Made by a program: the position numbers and the translations under genes. Positions 5,106 to 11,493 of a DNA stretch of 11,493 nt are shown here, one piece after another (position 1 is the first letter of the stretch; every line of letters begins with the position of its first letter). Where the stretch lies: the NCBI GenBank assembly GCA_902496375.1, contig CABVAS010000031.1, forward strand, positions 1-11,493, read 5' to 3'. This DNA is from an uncultured Collinsella sp. Its GTDB lineage: Bacteria; Actinomycetota; Coriobacteriia; Coriobacteriales; Coriobacteriaceae. The notes below the pieces were generated by a model. The model did not search any database. It had not been told where the DNA came from and was given only the letters and a program-made list of their open reading frames with translations.

Positions 5106-7733
5106 ATGAGAATCGATAAGCTAGCTATGACGTCGCGCGAGGCGCTGCAGACCGCCATGAGCACGGCTGCCGATGCGCAGGCCGGCGCGGTGGAGCCGAT
5201 TCACCTGCTGTCTGCCCTGCTCGGTGCCGGCGAGCGCAATATCTCCGTGATTATCGAGCGCATCGGTGCCGACCCGGCTCAGCTCGCACGCTCCACACAG
5301 GACGCCATCGACCGCGCGCCCAAGGTTTCGGGCGAGGGCCAGCAGATGGGCCTGTCCAACGAGCTCGTTCGCGTCATCGAGAAGGCCGAGAAGAAGGCCA
5401 CCAAGATGGGCGACAGCTTTGTGGTGACCGAGCATCTGCTGATGGCGCTTGCCGAGGACAAGGGCGAGGCGGGCCGTGTGCTGCGCGACGCCGGCGTCAC
5501 CAAGGAGCGCATCGAGCAGGTCTACGAGGAGCTGCGCGGCGATGACCGCGTGACGTCCGCCGAGGACAAGACCCAGTTTGAGGCGCTGGAACAGTACGGC
5601 CGCAATATCTGCGACCTTGCCCGCGCCGGCAAGCTCGACCCGGTCATTGGCCGTACCGACGAGATCCGTCGCACCATTCAGGTCCTGTCCCGCCGCACCA
5701 AGAACAACCCCGTGCTCATCGGCGAGCCGGGTGTCGGCAAGACGGCCATCGTCGAGGGCATCGCCCAGCGTATCGTGGCCGGCGACGTGCCGAGTACCCT
5801 GCGCGACCGCGACCTTATCGAGCTCGACATGAGCGCGCTGGTCGCCGGCGCTAAGTACCGCGGCGAGTTCGAGGACCGCTTGAAGGCTGTGCTCAAGGAG
5901 GTACAGAAGTCCGAAGGCAAGGTCATCCTGTTCATCGATGAGCTCCACACCATCGTGGGCGCGGGTGCCACCGAGGGCTCCATGGACGCCGGTAATATCC
6001 TCAAGCCGGCGCTCGCCCGTGGCGACCTGCATGCGATCGGCGCGACCACACTCGACGAGTACCGCAAGTACATCGAGAAGGACGCGGCGCTCGCCCGTCG
6101 TTTCCAGACCGTTATGGTGAGCGAGCCTACCGTCGAGGACACCATCTCGATCCTGCGTGGCCTCAAGGAGAAGTACGAGATCTTCCACGGTGTGCACATC
6201 ACCGATAGCGCGCTCGTGGCCGCCGCTGACCTCTCCGATCGCTATATCGCCGACCGCTTTCTGCCAGACAAGGCCATCGACCTGGTCGATGAGGCCGCAA
6301 GCCGCCTGCGCATGGAACTCGACAGCATGCCGGTCGAGATTGACGCCACCACGCGTCAGCTCACCCAGCTGCAGATCGAGGAGCAGGCGCTCATGAAGGA
6401 GACCGACGACGCCTCCAAGGAGCGTCTGGAGGCCCTGCGCCAAGAGATCGCCGAGGTCCAAGAAAAGCTCAACGTGCAAAAGGCCGGCTGGCTCAACCAG
6501 AAGAACGCCATCGACCACGTGCAGGAGCTTAAGGGACAGCTCGACGAGGCCAGAAGCGAAGAGGAGCGCGCGACGCGCAACGGCGACCTGGGCCGTGCGT
6601 CCGAGCTGCGCTACTCCGTGATTCCGGGTCTGCAGCAGCAGATTCAGGATTCCGAGGCTGCGCTCGAGGCACAAAAGCAGAAGGACGGCGAGGGTCTCAA
6701 CGAGCAGGTGACCTCCGATGAGATCGCCGAGGTCGTGAGTGCCTGGACCGGCGTGCCCGTGTCCAAGATGATGCAGGGCGAGCTCGACAAGCTGAAGGGC
6801 CTGGAGGGTGAGCTGCATAAGCGCGTCATCGGCCAGGACGAGGCCGTCTCCGCCGTCGCCGCGGCTGTGCGCCGCAGCCGTGCGGGCCTCTCCGATCCGG
6901 ACAAGCCCATCGGCAGCTTCTTCTTCCTGGGCCCCACCGGCGTGGGCAAGACCGAGCTCGCCAAGGCACTTGCCGAGTGCCTGTTCGACGACGAGCGCGC
7001 GCTCGTGCGTATCGACATGTCCGAGTACATGGAGAAGTTCAGCGTCCAGCGTCTGATCGGTGCGCCCCCGGGATACGTGGGTTACGACGAGGGCGGCCAG
7101 CTCACTGAGGCCGTGCGCCGTCGTCCGTACTCCGTGATCTTGCTCGACGAGATGGAGAAGGCCCATCCAGATGTCTTCAACGTGCTGCTGCAGGTGCTCG
7201 ACGACGGCCGTCTGACCGATGGCCAGGGTCGCCAGGTGTCCTTCAAGAACACGATTATCATCATGACGTCCAACGTGGGCTCCAAGGCCATCGCCGATCT
7301 GTCCGGTAAGGACGAGGAGGAGATGCGCCATCAGGTCGACGCCGCCATGGCTCAGACCTTCCGCCCCGAGTTCCTCAACCGTATCGACGATATCGTGGTG
7401 TTCCATCCGCTCGGCATGGCGCAGATCGAGAAGATTGTCGACATCCAGCTTGCCGACGTTCGCGCACGCCTGGCCAAGGAGCGCATGACGCTTGCCATCA
7501 CCCCGGCGGCCAAGCAGATGCTCGCCGTGGGTGGCCTGGACCCCGTGTTCGGTGCCCGTCCGCTCAAGCGCCTGGTTCAGCGCGAGGTCGTGGATGCCAT
7601 CGCCGCCGCTATCATCGACGGCACGGTGCGCGAGGGCGATCAGGTGACGGTCGATGCCGGCAAGGACGGCGGCTTTACCGTCGTGTGCGACAACACGCCG
7701 GCGGCCACCTACGAGGTTCCCGACGCCGAGTAG
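5106..7733 (+). CDS. clpB: ATP-dependent disaggregase ClpB (Hsp100)
   Basis: ClpB is a cytosolic hexameric AAA+ machine that, with DnaK, threads aggregated proteins through its pore after heat or other stress. The 875 residues match the family's usual length. In order: N-domain (1-145), first AAA+ module with Walker A GEPGVGKT (206-213), pore loop KYRG (250-253), Walker B ILFIDE (274-279) and arginines at 331-332; the charged coiled-coil M domain (about 400-530) that separates ClpB from ClpA and ClpX; second AAA+ module with GPTGVGKT (609-616), pore loop GYVG (656-659), Walker B VILLDE (677-682) and sensor-2 GARPLKR (816-822). No catalytic residue is missing. There is no ClpP-binding IGF/L-type loop that I can identify, as expected for ClpB. 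AGGTGAT at 5096-5102 lies three bases ahead of the ATG and, with the preceding GAG, supports this start. Own leader upstream, strong terminator downstream, no operon partner. Confidence 0.97.
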   Translation: MRIDKLAMTSREALQTAMSTAADAQAGAVEPIHLLSALLGAGERNISVIIERIGADPAQLARSTQDAIDRAPKVSGEGQQMGLSNELVRVIEKAEKKATKMGDSFVVTEHLLMALAEDKGEAGRVLRDAGVTKERIEQVYEELRGDDRVTSAEDKTQFEALEQYGRNICDLARAGKLDPVIGRTDEIRRTIQVLSRRTKNNPVLIGEPGVGKTAIVEGIAQRIVAGDVPSTLRDRDLIELDMSALVAGAKYRGEFEDRLKAVLKEVQKSEGKVILFIDELHTIVGAGATEGSMDAGNILKPALARGDLHAIGATTLDEYRKYIEKDAALARRFQTVMVSEPTVEDTISILRGLKEKYEIFHGVHITDSALVAAADLSDRYIADRFLPDKAIDLVDEAASRLRMELDSMPVEIDATTRQLTQLQIEEQALMKETDDASKERLEALRQEIAEVQEKLNVQKAGWLNQKNAIDHVQELKGQLDEARSEEERATRNGDLGRASELRYSVIPGLQQQIQDSEAALEAQKQKDGEGLNEQVTSDEIAEVVSAWTGVPVSKMMQGELDKLKGLEGELHKRVIGQDEAVSAVAAAVRRSRAGLSDPDKPIGSFFFLGPTGVGKTELAKALAECLFDDERALVRIDMSEYMEKFSVQRLIGAPPGYVGYDEGGQLTEAVRRRPYSVILLDEMEKAHPDVFNVLLQVLDDGRLTDGQGRQVSFKNTIIIMTSNVGSKAIADLSGKDEEEMRHQVDAAMAQTFRPEFLNRIDDIVVFHPLGMAQIEKIVDIQLADVRARLAKERMTLAITPAAKQMLAVGGLDPVFGARPLKRLVQREVVDAIAAAIIDGTVREGDQVTVDAGKDGGFTVVCDNTPAATYEVPDAE

Positions 7734-7779
7734 ATTTTGGGACATGCCTTAAAATCTACCAGCCGTCTCTAAACACCAA

Positions 7780-7814
7780 GGGCGGCGGATCCAATTGGGT
7801 CCGCCGCCCTTTTT
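7780..7814 (+). terminator. Strong intrinsic terminator of clpB
   Basis: GGGCGGCGGA (7780-7789) and TCCGCCGCCC (7800-7809) form a perfect 10-bp stem with a 10-nt loop, followed directly by TTTTT (7810-7814). It closes the clpB transcript 46 bases after the stop codon. Confidence 0.92.
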
Positions 7815-7864
7815 CGTGCGACAATCGATGATGTTGAACGGATGCGATGCGAGGAGCTATGCAG

Positions 7865-8038
7865 ATGAAAGACGAGATCAAGACAAGCGCGCCGGCGCTC
7901 AAGCCCACGTCCAAACCGGCGCCCAAGCCGCGCGACCCCTATATCCGTGCCGAGAACGAGGACGACGACGGCTACGATCCCTACAGTGATCGCCGCCCCG
8001 AGCGCGAGCCAATGTTCGAAGCCGACCCGTGGCGCTGA
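7865..8038 (+). CDS. Small charged, proline-rich protein (57 aa), unknown function
   Basis: The start at 7865 is set by GAGGAG (7851-7856), eight bases upstream. The in-frame ATG at 7859 lies too close to that site, and ATG 7847 lies before it. The 57 residues run from a Lys/Pro/Ala section (SAPALKPTSKPAPKP) into an acidic Glu/Asp cluster (ENEDDDGYDPYSD) and end in PMFEADPWR. There is no membrane helix or cysteine, and the composition predicts disorder. The clear ribosome binding site and consistent codon use favour a real gene. It starts 50 bases after the clpB terminator; I see no convincing separate promoter, so it may depend on read-through. I do not recognise it. A role linked to ClpB is only a guess from position. 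Confidence 0.6.
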   Translation: MKDEIKTSAPALKPTSKPAPKPRDPYIRAENEDDDGYDPYSDRRPEREPMFEADPWR

Positions 8039-8063
8039 GTGCCACCCAAAAGGCCACCAATTA

Positions 8064-8130
8064 AGTTGCGGTGAAATAGGGACTGTTTTGCAGTTTGACC
8101 AGCAAAAACAGTCCCTATTTCACCGCAACT
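8064..8130. repeat. Long palindrome, 28/29-nt arms
   Basis: Arms 8064-8091 and 8102-8130 are identical in reverse complement apart from one extra base in a run of T/A, with a 10-nt loop. The arms contain AGTTGCGG, GAAATAGGGACTG and TTTTGC. No T-run follows directly; TTTTT occurs 21 bases beyond the structure. It lies 25 bases after the small protein gene. The near-perfect length suggests a dispersed palindromic element, perhaps also working as a transcript end. Confidence 0.75.
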
Positions 8131-8164
8131 GCGTTAGGGATTTTTCTACAGGGGGAGGGTAGTC

Positions 8165-8197
8165 AAAAAAGCCCCGTCCCAAATTGACTGCTCGGGG
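8165..8197 (-). terminator. Possible minus-strand terminator without an upstream gene
   Basis: Read on the minus strand, CCCCG (8197-8193) and CGGGG (8176-8172) form a short stem followed by C and a run of six T (8170-8165). The stem is only 5 bp with a 16-nt loop, so it is weak. The next gene to the right is on the other strand, so nothing visible needs it. It may be a remnant of a gene displaced by the ATPase cassette. Confidence 0.3.
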
Positions 8198-8275
8198 AGT
8201 CGCATTCGAGCTCGGTTGTCCTCTTAGCCACTCGATATCCTTCAGAGCAATAACAGTGAAAAACTTGCTTAAGTG

Positions 8276-8353
8276 TTAATCAAGCTACACACAATCTTGC
8301 TCTCTAATTAATCAAGAATCAGTATAATTTTGATTAGCTAGAGAGCAAGATTG
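8276..8353 (+). promoter_or_regulatory. ATPase-gene promoter inside a large palindrome
   Basis: A consensus TATAAT (8323-8328) lies in the 14-nt centre of an inverted repeat with 24-nt arms, 8292-8315 and 8330-8353. Only one wobble and one mismatched position break the arms; the outer 15 bp and inner 7 bp are perfect. No good -35 lies at 16-18 bp; TTGCTC (8297-8302) is 20 bp away, so an activator may be needed. TTAATCAAG appears at 8276-8284 and again at 8308-8316, 32 bp apart (about three helical turns), and an inverted variant lies at 8329-8337. Transcription from TATAAT would start inside the right arm, which ends at the ribosome binding site GGAGA (8353-8357). This is a strong operator candidate. 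Confidence 0.6.
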
Positions 8354-8360
8354 GAGAATC

Positions 8361-9713
8361 ATGGCATTCAACGACTTGATCGCCCAGAAAATAAAGGACT
8401 TTGAACAGCAGGGGGTTCCGCAGGTCTTTGAGCGAGACCTTGATCTGGGAAACCCACAGGAGCCAAAGCGCGACAACATCGTAAATGTGGTTGTGGGGGC
8501 CCGCCGTTGTGGAAAGACGTATCGCCTGTATCAGGAGATGCAGCGGCTTCAGGGCCGGGGCGTCGAGCTTGACCGGATGCTTTACTTTAATTTTGAGGAC
8601 GAGCGCTTGCGCCCGTATGAGTCATCGCTGCTGGCGGACGTGCTCGACACGTTCTATGCGCTGTATCCTGCTGCTCGAACCGAGGGCGCTTACATTTTCT
8701 TTGACGAGATCCAGGAAATTCCCGAATGGGGTGCGTTTCTGCGGCGTGTAGTCGATACGGAGAAAGCGACCGTCTATGTGACGGAATCTTCTTCTAAGAT
8801 GCTGTCCTCAGAGCTTAAGAGCGAGTTCAGGGGTCGTTCTCTTATACGGGAGCTTTTTCCGTTGAGTTTTTCGGAATACGTTCGATATAAGACGGGGAGC
8901 GTTTTCGAGCCAGATGCGACCTTTTCCCCAAGCGATGCAGCGCTGCTTCGACATCATCTGATCGGATATCTTGAACGAGGGGGATTCATCGCGACGCTTG
9001 AGCAGACGCCCGCAGACGCGATTCAGCTGCTACAGGAATATGCTTCGCGAACGGTCGCTATGGACGTCGTTGAGCGTTACGACGTCAAGAACCCTCGCCT
9101 GGCATCGCTGTTCCTAACGCGGTGTATGGCATCTTCGGGACGAGAGCTGTCGGTGAACAAAGTGTACAACGAGTTCAAGAGCAGGCAGATACCCGTCAGT
9201 CGTAATTCGCTCAGCGACTTACTTGAGTATTATGAGGATGCCTACCTGCTGTTCTCCGTGCCGGAGTTCACGCGTTCACTGGCAAATAACATGCGGTCTG
9301 CTTCTAAGGTCTACGCTGTCGATCCTGCGATGTTTGGAGCATTCTCTCCCGCATCGGCATTGGACCAGGGTCAGAGGCTCGAGACCGCAGTGTTCAACGC
9401 GCTAAGAAGAAGGACTCCCGCGGTGAGGGTCGGATCGGTCTGCCGCCTGCTGATCAAAGAGAAGAGCAAAAGCCATGAGGTGGACTTTGTGGCTGGGGAC
9501 GCACTTCTCATGCGGGCTTATAGCCTGATTCAGGTGAGTGTGGATATAGCAAGTGAGAAAACGCGCGAGCGCGAAATTGCCGCGCTTGATGCCTCGATGG
9601 CCCAGTTCGATCTTGGCGAGTCGGCAATCGTTACCATGGATGAGCAGGCCGATATTCCATGCGAGCACGGTGCGGTACACGTTGTGCCCGCATGGAAGTG
9701 GCTCCTTGCCTAA
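8361..9713 (+). CDS. AAA_14 / DUF4143 family ATPase
   Basis: A 450-residue protein of the widespread AAA_14 plus DUF4143 group (COG1373). The N-terminal P-loop domain has Walker A GARRCGKT (46-53) and Walker B YIFFDEIQEIP (111-121). The TSSS-type segment (141-150) and FRGRS (156-160) follow, then FPLSFSEY (166-173), all usual for the family. The C-terminal DUF4143 part keeps the restriction-endonuclease-like core: ETAVFNAL (341-348), HEVDFV (372-377) and LIQVS (389-393), then TRERE. The biological role of the family is not settled. In place of the usual TGS the protein reads TES (141-143). GGAGA at 8353-8357 lies three bases ahead of ATG. Codon use and A/T content differ from clpB, suggesting horizontal acquisition. 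It stands alone behind a palindromic promoter and converges on the 498-aa protein gene. No signal peptide or membrane helix. Confidence 0.88.
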   Translation: MAFNDLIAQKIKDFEQQGVPQVFERDLDLGNPQEPKRDNIVNVVVGARRCGKTYRLYQEMQRLQGRGVELDRMLYFNFEDERLRPYESSLLADVLDTFYALYPAARTEGAYIFFDEIQEIPEWGAFLRRVVDTEKATVYVTESSSKMLSSELKSEFRGRSLIRELFPLSFSEYVRYKTGSVFEPDATFSPSDAALLRHHLIGYLERGGFIATLEQTPADAIQLLQEYASRTVAMDVVERYDVKNPRLASLFLTRCMASSGRELSVNKVYNEFKSRQIPVSRNSLSDLLEYYEDAYLLFSVPEFTRSLANNMRSASKVYAVDPAMFGAFSPASALDQGQRLETAVFNALRRRTPAVRVGSVCRLLIKEKSKSHEVDFVAGDALLMRAYSLIQVSVDIASEKTREREIAALDASMAQFDLGESAIVTMDEQADIPCEHGAVHVVPAWKWLLA

Positions 9714-9729
9714 TCATCTACGGATCTGT

Positions 9730-9753
9730 GGGGCCAGGACCTCCTGGCCCCTT
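9730..9753 (+). terminator. Terminator hairpin between convergent genes
   Basis: GGGGCCAGG (9730-9738) and CCTGGCCCC (9743-9751) form a perfect 9-bp stem with a 4-nt loop. It is followed only by TTCATT, so the T-run is weak, but the position 16 bases after the ATPase stop codon fits a terminator. On the minus strand no T-run follows. Confidence 0.65.
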
Positions 9754-9779
9754 CATTACGGTTGGGGAGCACCGTGATG
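9754..9779 (-). terminator. Second hairpin in the convergent gap
   Basis: Positions 9754-9762 and 9771-9779 pair over nine bases with one G-U pair and an 8-nt loop. It starts eight bases beyond the stop codon of the minus-strand gene and abuts the neighbouring hairpin. It lacks a T-run on either strand. It may end or protect the minus-strand transcript. Confidence 0.35.
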
Positions 9780-9786
9780 CGCCCGG

Positions 9787-11283
9787 CTAGTTCTGGGCCT
9801 TGATGCTCGGCATCAGAATCTGGGCGAGGTAGTCGGTCTCGAGTTTGGTCGCGGAGTCTGCGTTGCCGTCTTTGCCGACCAGCACGTTCTTGATCTGGCT
9901 ATAGGTATAGCGGTTGCCGGTCGTTAGCTCGACAAGCTCAACTGCAGTGTCCATGGGGTGGGTCGACACGGGGTCTTGCGTGCGTCCGTTGATGGTCTGG
10001 GGCACCACATACGGATAAACGGGGCCGCTGGCGTAGACGGTGTAGCCGTTGCCGAGGTTTGCCGCACCCAAAACTGCGTCGCCCTCATCGGGCGTAAAGC
10101 TCTCGCCGTCGCGCACCGTGACAAGCGTCACAAGCGGCGTGTTCGTGTCGCCGGCAAGATAGATGCACAGCGTGCTGCCGTTTTGCCAAGTCGCGACTTT
10201 GCCGTACCACTCAACGGGAATATCGAGCTGATACAGGTCCGTTGCCTTATGTCGAGCATCGGCGTCGCGGGCGGACTGTGCCTCGCTTGCGCTTACGGCG
10301 TTGGCGGCGGCATCGCGGCGCGTAATTGCCGCCTGCTGGAGTATCTTTGCCGCGGCGGCAGAGCTCGCGCCGCCTTCTTCGGCATACTTGGCGGCGGCAT
10401 CGATCTGGTCGTCAGTCACCGTGTCGGCCGAAGGCACCTTGAGCTTAAAGGTGGCCTGGGAACTCAAATCCTGCCCATCGCTCTTGACCGTAACTTGGGC
10501 CTTGGTGGTCGGGACGGTGTAGATGGTGCCGTCCGCCGCGATGGGGGAGGCGGCGATGGAGAACGTGTAATCGCCGGGCAGCAGCTTGATGCCGCGACCG
10601 TGCTCGTCAACGTAGAGCGTTTCGCTCACAGAAGAGCCGTCGGAGTCCTGGCCACTCACCTGCACGGGAATCTTGGAGCCAGTTGAGCAGTCGAGGCCCG
10701 CGGCATGCACGCCAATTTGCACCGACATCATGGTATGGGCGTTTGCGGCAACTACGGCGGCCTGCTCTTGCTGGTATCCGTTCCAAGCCGCATAGCCCGC
10801 GCCGCCGGCGACGAGCGCGACGGCTATGGTGCCGGCGACCATCAGGTTGCGTCGCTTGGGCGACATCTTGCGGTGACGGGCCTCGGCCTCATGTGCCGAG
10901 GGAACGGACGGCAGGGGAATATCGCCCATGGCGATGGTCTCGTCCACGGCTGGTGCGGAACCCAGGCCAGGAAGCTCGCGAGTCAGCGAATCCTCGGCCG
11001 GTAAGCTGTCGAGCAAGACGGTTTCCTCGCCCGTGTCGGATTCGGGCTGGTTGCCGGCCTCGCTTTCGGCGTCTTCGTGATCTGCCTCATCCTCGGCAGG
11101 CTCAACGTCGCCTGCATCCTGATCATCGGACTGCGCCTCGGTTTCCGGCTCATCCTGCACATCAACGCCCGAATCGTCAAACGCAATCTCATCGAGTGAA
11201 ATCCGGTCTAAGCTCTCCAAGGCGTCAGCGCAAGCTTCTGCATCTTGGGCCGCATCCTCTTGGCCCATCGTCTCATCATTCAT
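9787..11283 (-). CDS. Single-pass membrane protein with acidic cytoplasmic tail and extracellular domains
   Basis: A 498-residue protein. Residues 1-135 are strongly acidic and low in complexity (runs of Glu, Asp and Ala), so probably disordered. A basic patch (HRKMSPKRRN, 137-146) precedes one hydrophobic helix (about 147-167), which by the positive-inside rule puts the acidic part in the cytoplasm and the rest outside. Outside: a beta-rich segment about 185-283 with LYVDEHGRGIKLLPGDYTF, like a PEGA or Ig-type repeat; an Ala-rich helical linker (290-345); and a C-terminal domain (about 349-498) opening YQLDIPVEWYGKVATW. I associate this last domain with surface proteins of Coriobacteriia; no enzyme motif is visible. 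Cys199 and Cys373 are the only outer cysteines. GGGGGA lies a few bases upstream of the ATG. It could be a cell-envelope sensor or structural protein; function unknown. Confidence 0.75.
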   Translation of the reverse strand: MNDETMGQEDAAQDAEACADALESLDRISLDEIAFDDSGVDVQDEPETEAQSDDQDAGDVEPAEDEADHEDAESEAGNQPESDTGEETVLLDSLPAEDSLTRELPGLGSAPAVDETIAMGDIPLPSVPSAHEAEARHRKMSPKRRNLMVAGTIAVALVAGGAGYAAWNGYQQEQAAVVAANAHTMMSVQIGVHAAGLDCSTGSKIPVQVSGQDSDGSSVSETLYVDEHGRGIKLLPGDYTFSIAASPIAADGTIYTVPTTKAQVTVKSDGQDLSSQATFKLKVPSADTVTDDQIDAAAKYAEEGGASSAAAAKILQQAAITRRDAAANAVSASEAQSARDADARHKATDLYQLDIPVEWYGKVATWQNGSTLCIYLAGDTNTPLVTLVTVRDGESFTPDEGDAVLGAANLGNGYTVYASGPVYPYVVPQTINGRTQDPVSTHPMDTAVELVELTTGNRYTYSQIKNVLVGKDGNADSATKLETDYLAQILMPSIKAQN

Positions 11284-11444
11284 ACATCCCCCAAGCTCAA
11301 TATCGGGACAACAATGTACCCAAAAACAGAGTCATATAGAGCTGTCAGGCGATCGGAAATCTGATTTTATCTGTGTGAGAGGTTTTGAATATGTGCGTGG
11401 ATGCGCGCAACAACAAAAAGCCCCCGGAAAGCGAACAATGAACT
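11284..11444. other. Gene-free stretch upstream of the minus-strand membrane-protein gene
   Basis: This A/T-richer stretch must hold the promoter of the 498-aa protein gene, but I could not find a convincing -35/-10 pair. On the minus strand, positions 11421-11411 read GGGGGC then TTTTT, like the tail of a terminator, without a clear matching left arm. No small ORF with a ribosome binding site stands out. Confidence 0.4.
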
Positions 11445-11483
11445 GCCTCCCATTTCTTGGACACGAGAAATGGGAGGCTTTTT
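11445..11483 (+). terminator. Perfect 12-bp hairpin with T-run at the right edge
   Basis: GCCTCCCATTTC (11445-11456) and GAAATGGGAGGC (11467-11478) form a perfect stem with a 10-nt loop, followed by TTTTT (11479-11483). By form it is a strong + strand intrinsic terminator. However, no + strand gene lies between it and the minus-strand gene start at 11283. It may end an unseen small transcript or belong to the end of a mobile element. An ATG follows at 11484 and runs out of the window. Confidence 0.55.
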
Positions 11484-11493
11484 ATGCGTGTCG

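Noticed and set aside
5121..7745. 874-residue open frame on the minus strand, antisense to almost all of clpB
   Set aside because: Long antisense frames are expected opposite GC-rich genes. Its translation is Leu/Val/His/Asp-rich without domain motifs, while the + strand is unmistakable ClpB.
9958..10686. 242-residue + strand frame inside the 498-aa membrane-protein gene
   Set aside because: Shadow of the opposite strand: no ribosome binding site, Gly/Val/Arg-rich without structure, and the minus frame has a coherent membrane-protein layout.
1..11493. tRNA, rRNA or known riboswitch
   Set aside because: No cloverleaf, rRNA segment or familiar riboswitch core was seen by eye on either strand; a covariance-model scan would be needed to exclude them fully.

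Overview
The window looks like a chromosomal segment of a high-GC Coriobacteriia-type actinobacterium, most likely Collinsella or a close relative. The grounds are the strong G/C third-position bias of the large genes, Shine-Dalgarno-led starts, a ClpB of ordinary length, a surface-protein architecture I associate with this class, and many short palindromic repeats between genes. The genus is an inference from memory, not from a search.

Layout, left to right. Positions 1-318 hold no recognised gene: a REP-like hairpin, then a promoter with an overlapping palindrome and a leader hairpin. Positions 319-2619 (+) encode a YbhJ-type member of the aconitase superfamily with its three iron-sulfur cysteines. 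It is followed by a very long inverted repeat and an intrinsic terminator. Positions 2788-4931 form a lower-GC, repeat-rich accessory block. It holds two divergent genes for unrecognised single-pass membrane or exported proteins (222 aa on -, 223 aa on +), four copies of a 35-nt hairpin in alternating orientation, and five palindromes with TGTTACAGAT-type arms. A 144-bp block of these palindromes is present on both sides of the gene pair as a direct repeat. Positions 5106-7733 (+) encode ClpB, with a strong terminator. A 57-aa charged protein follows at 7865-8038, then another long palindrome. Positions 8361-9713 (+) encode an AAA_14/DUF4143 ATPase whose perfect TATAAT promoter sits inside a 24-nt-arm palindrome. 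It converges on a 498-aa membrane protein at 9787-11283 (-), with terminator-type hairpins between them. The right edge holds a strong hairpin with a T-run, possibly the start of a mobile element that continues outside the window.

The genes do not form one pathway. The hydratase and clpB look like independent chromosomal genes, each with its own leader and terminator. The two small membrane-protein genes and the DUF4143 ATPase look like accessory insertions in the intergenic spaces, because they are more A/T-rich and bounded by repeats. The best candidates for something undescribed are the repeat-framed divergent membrane-protein pair and the palindrome-wrapped promoter of the ATPase gene.
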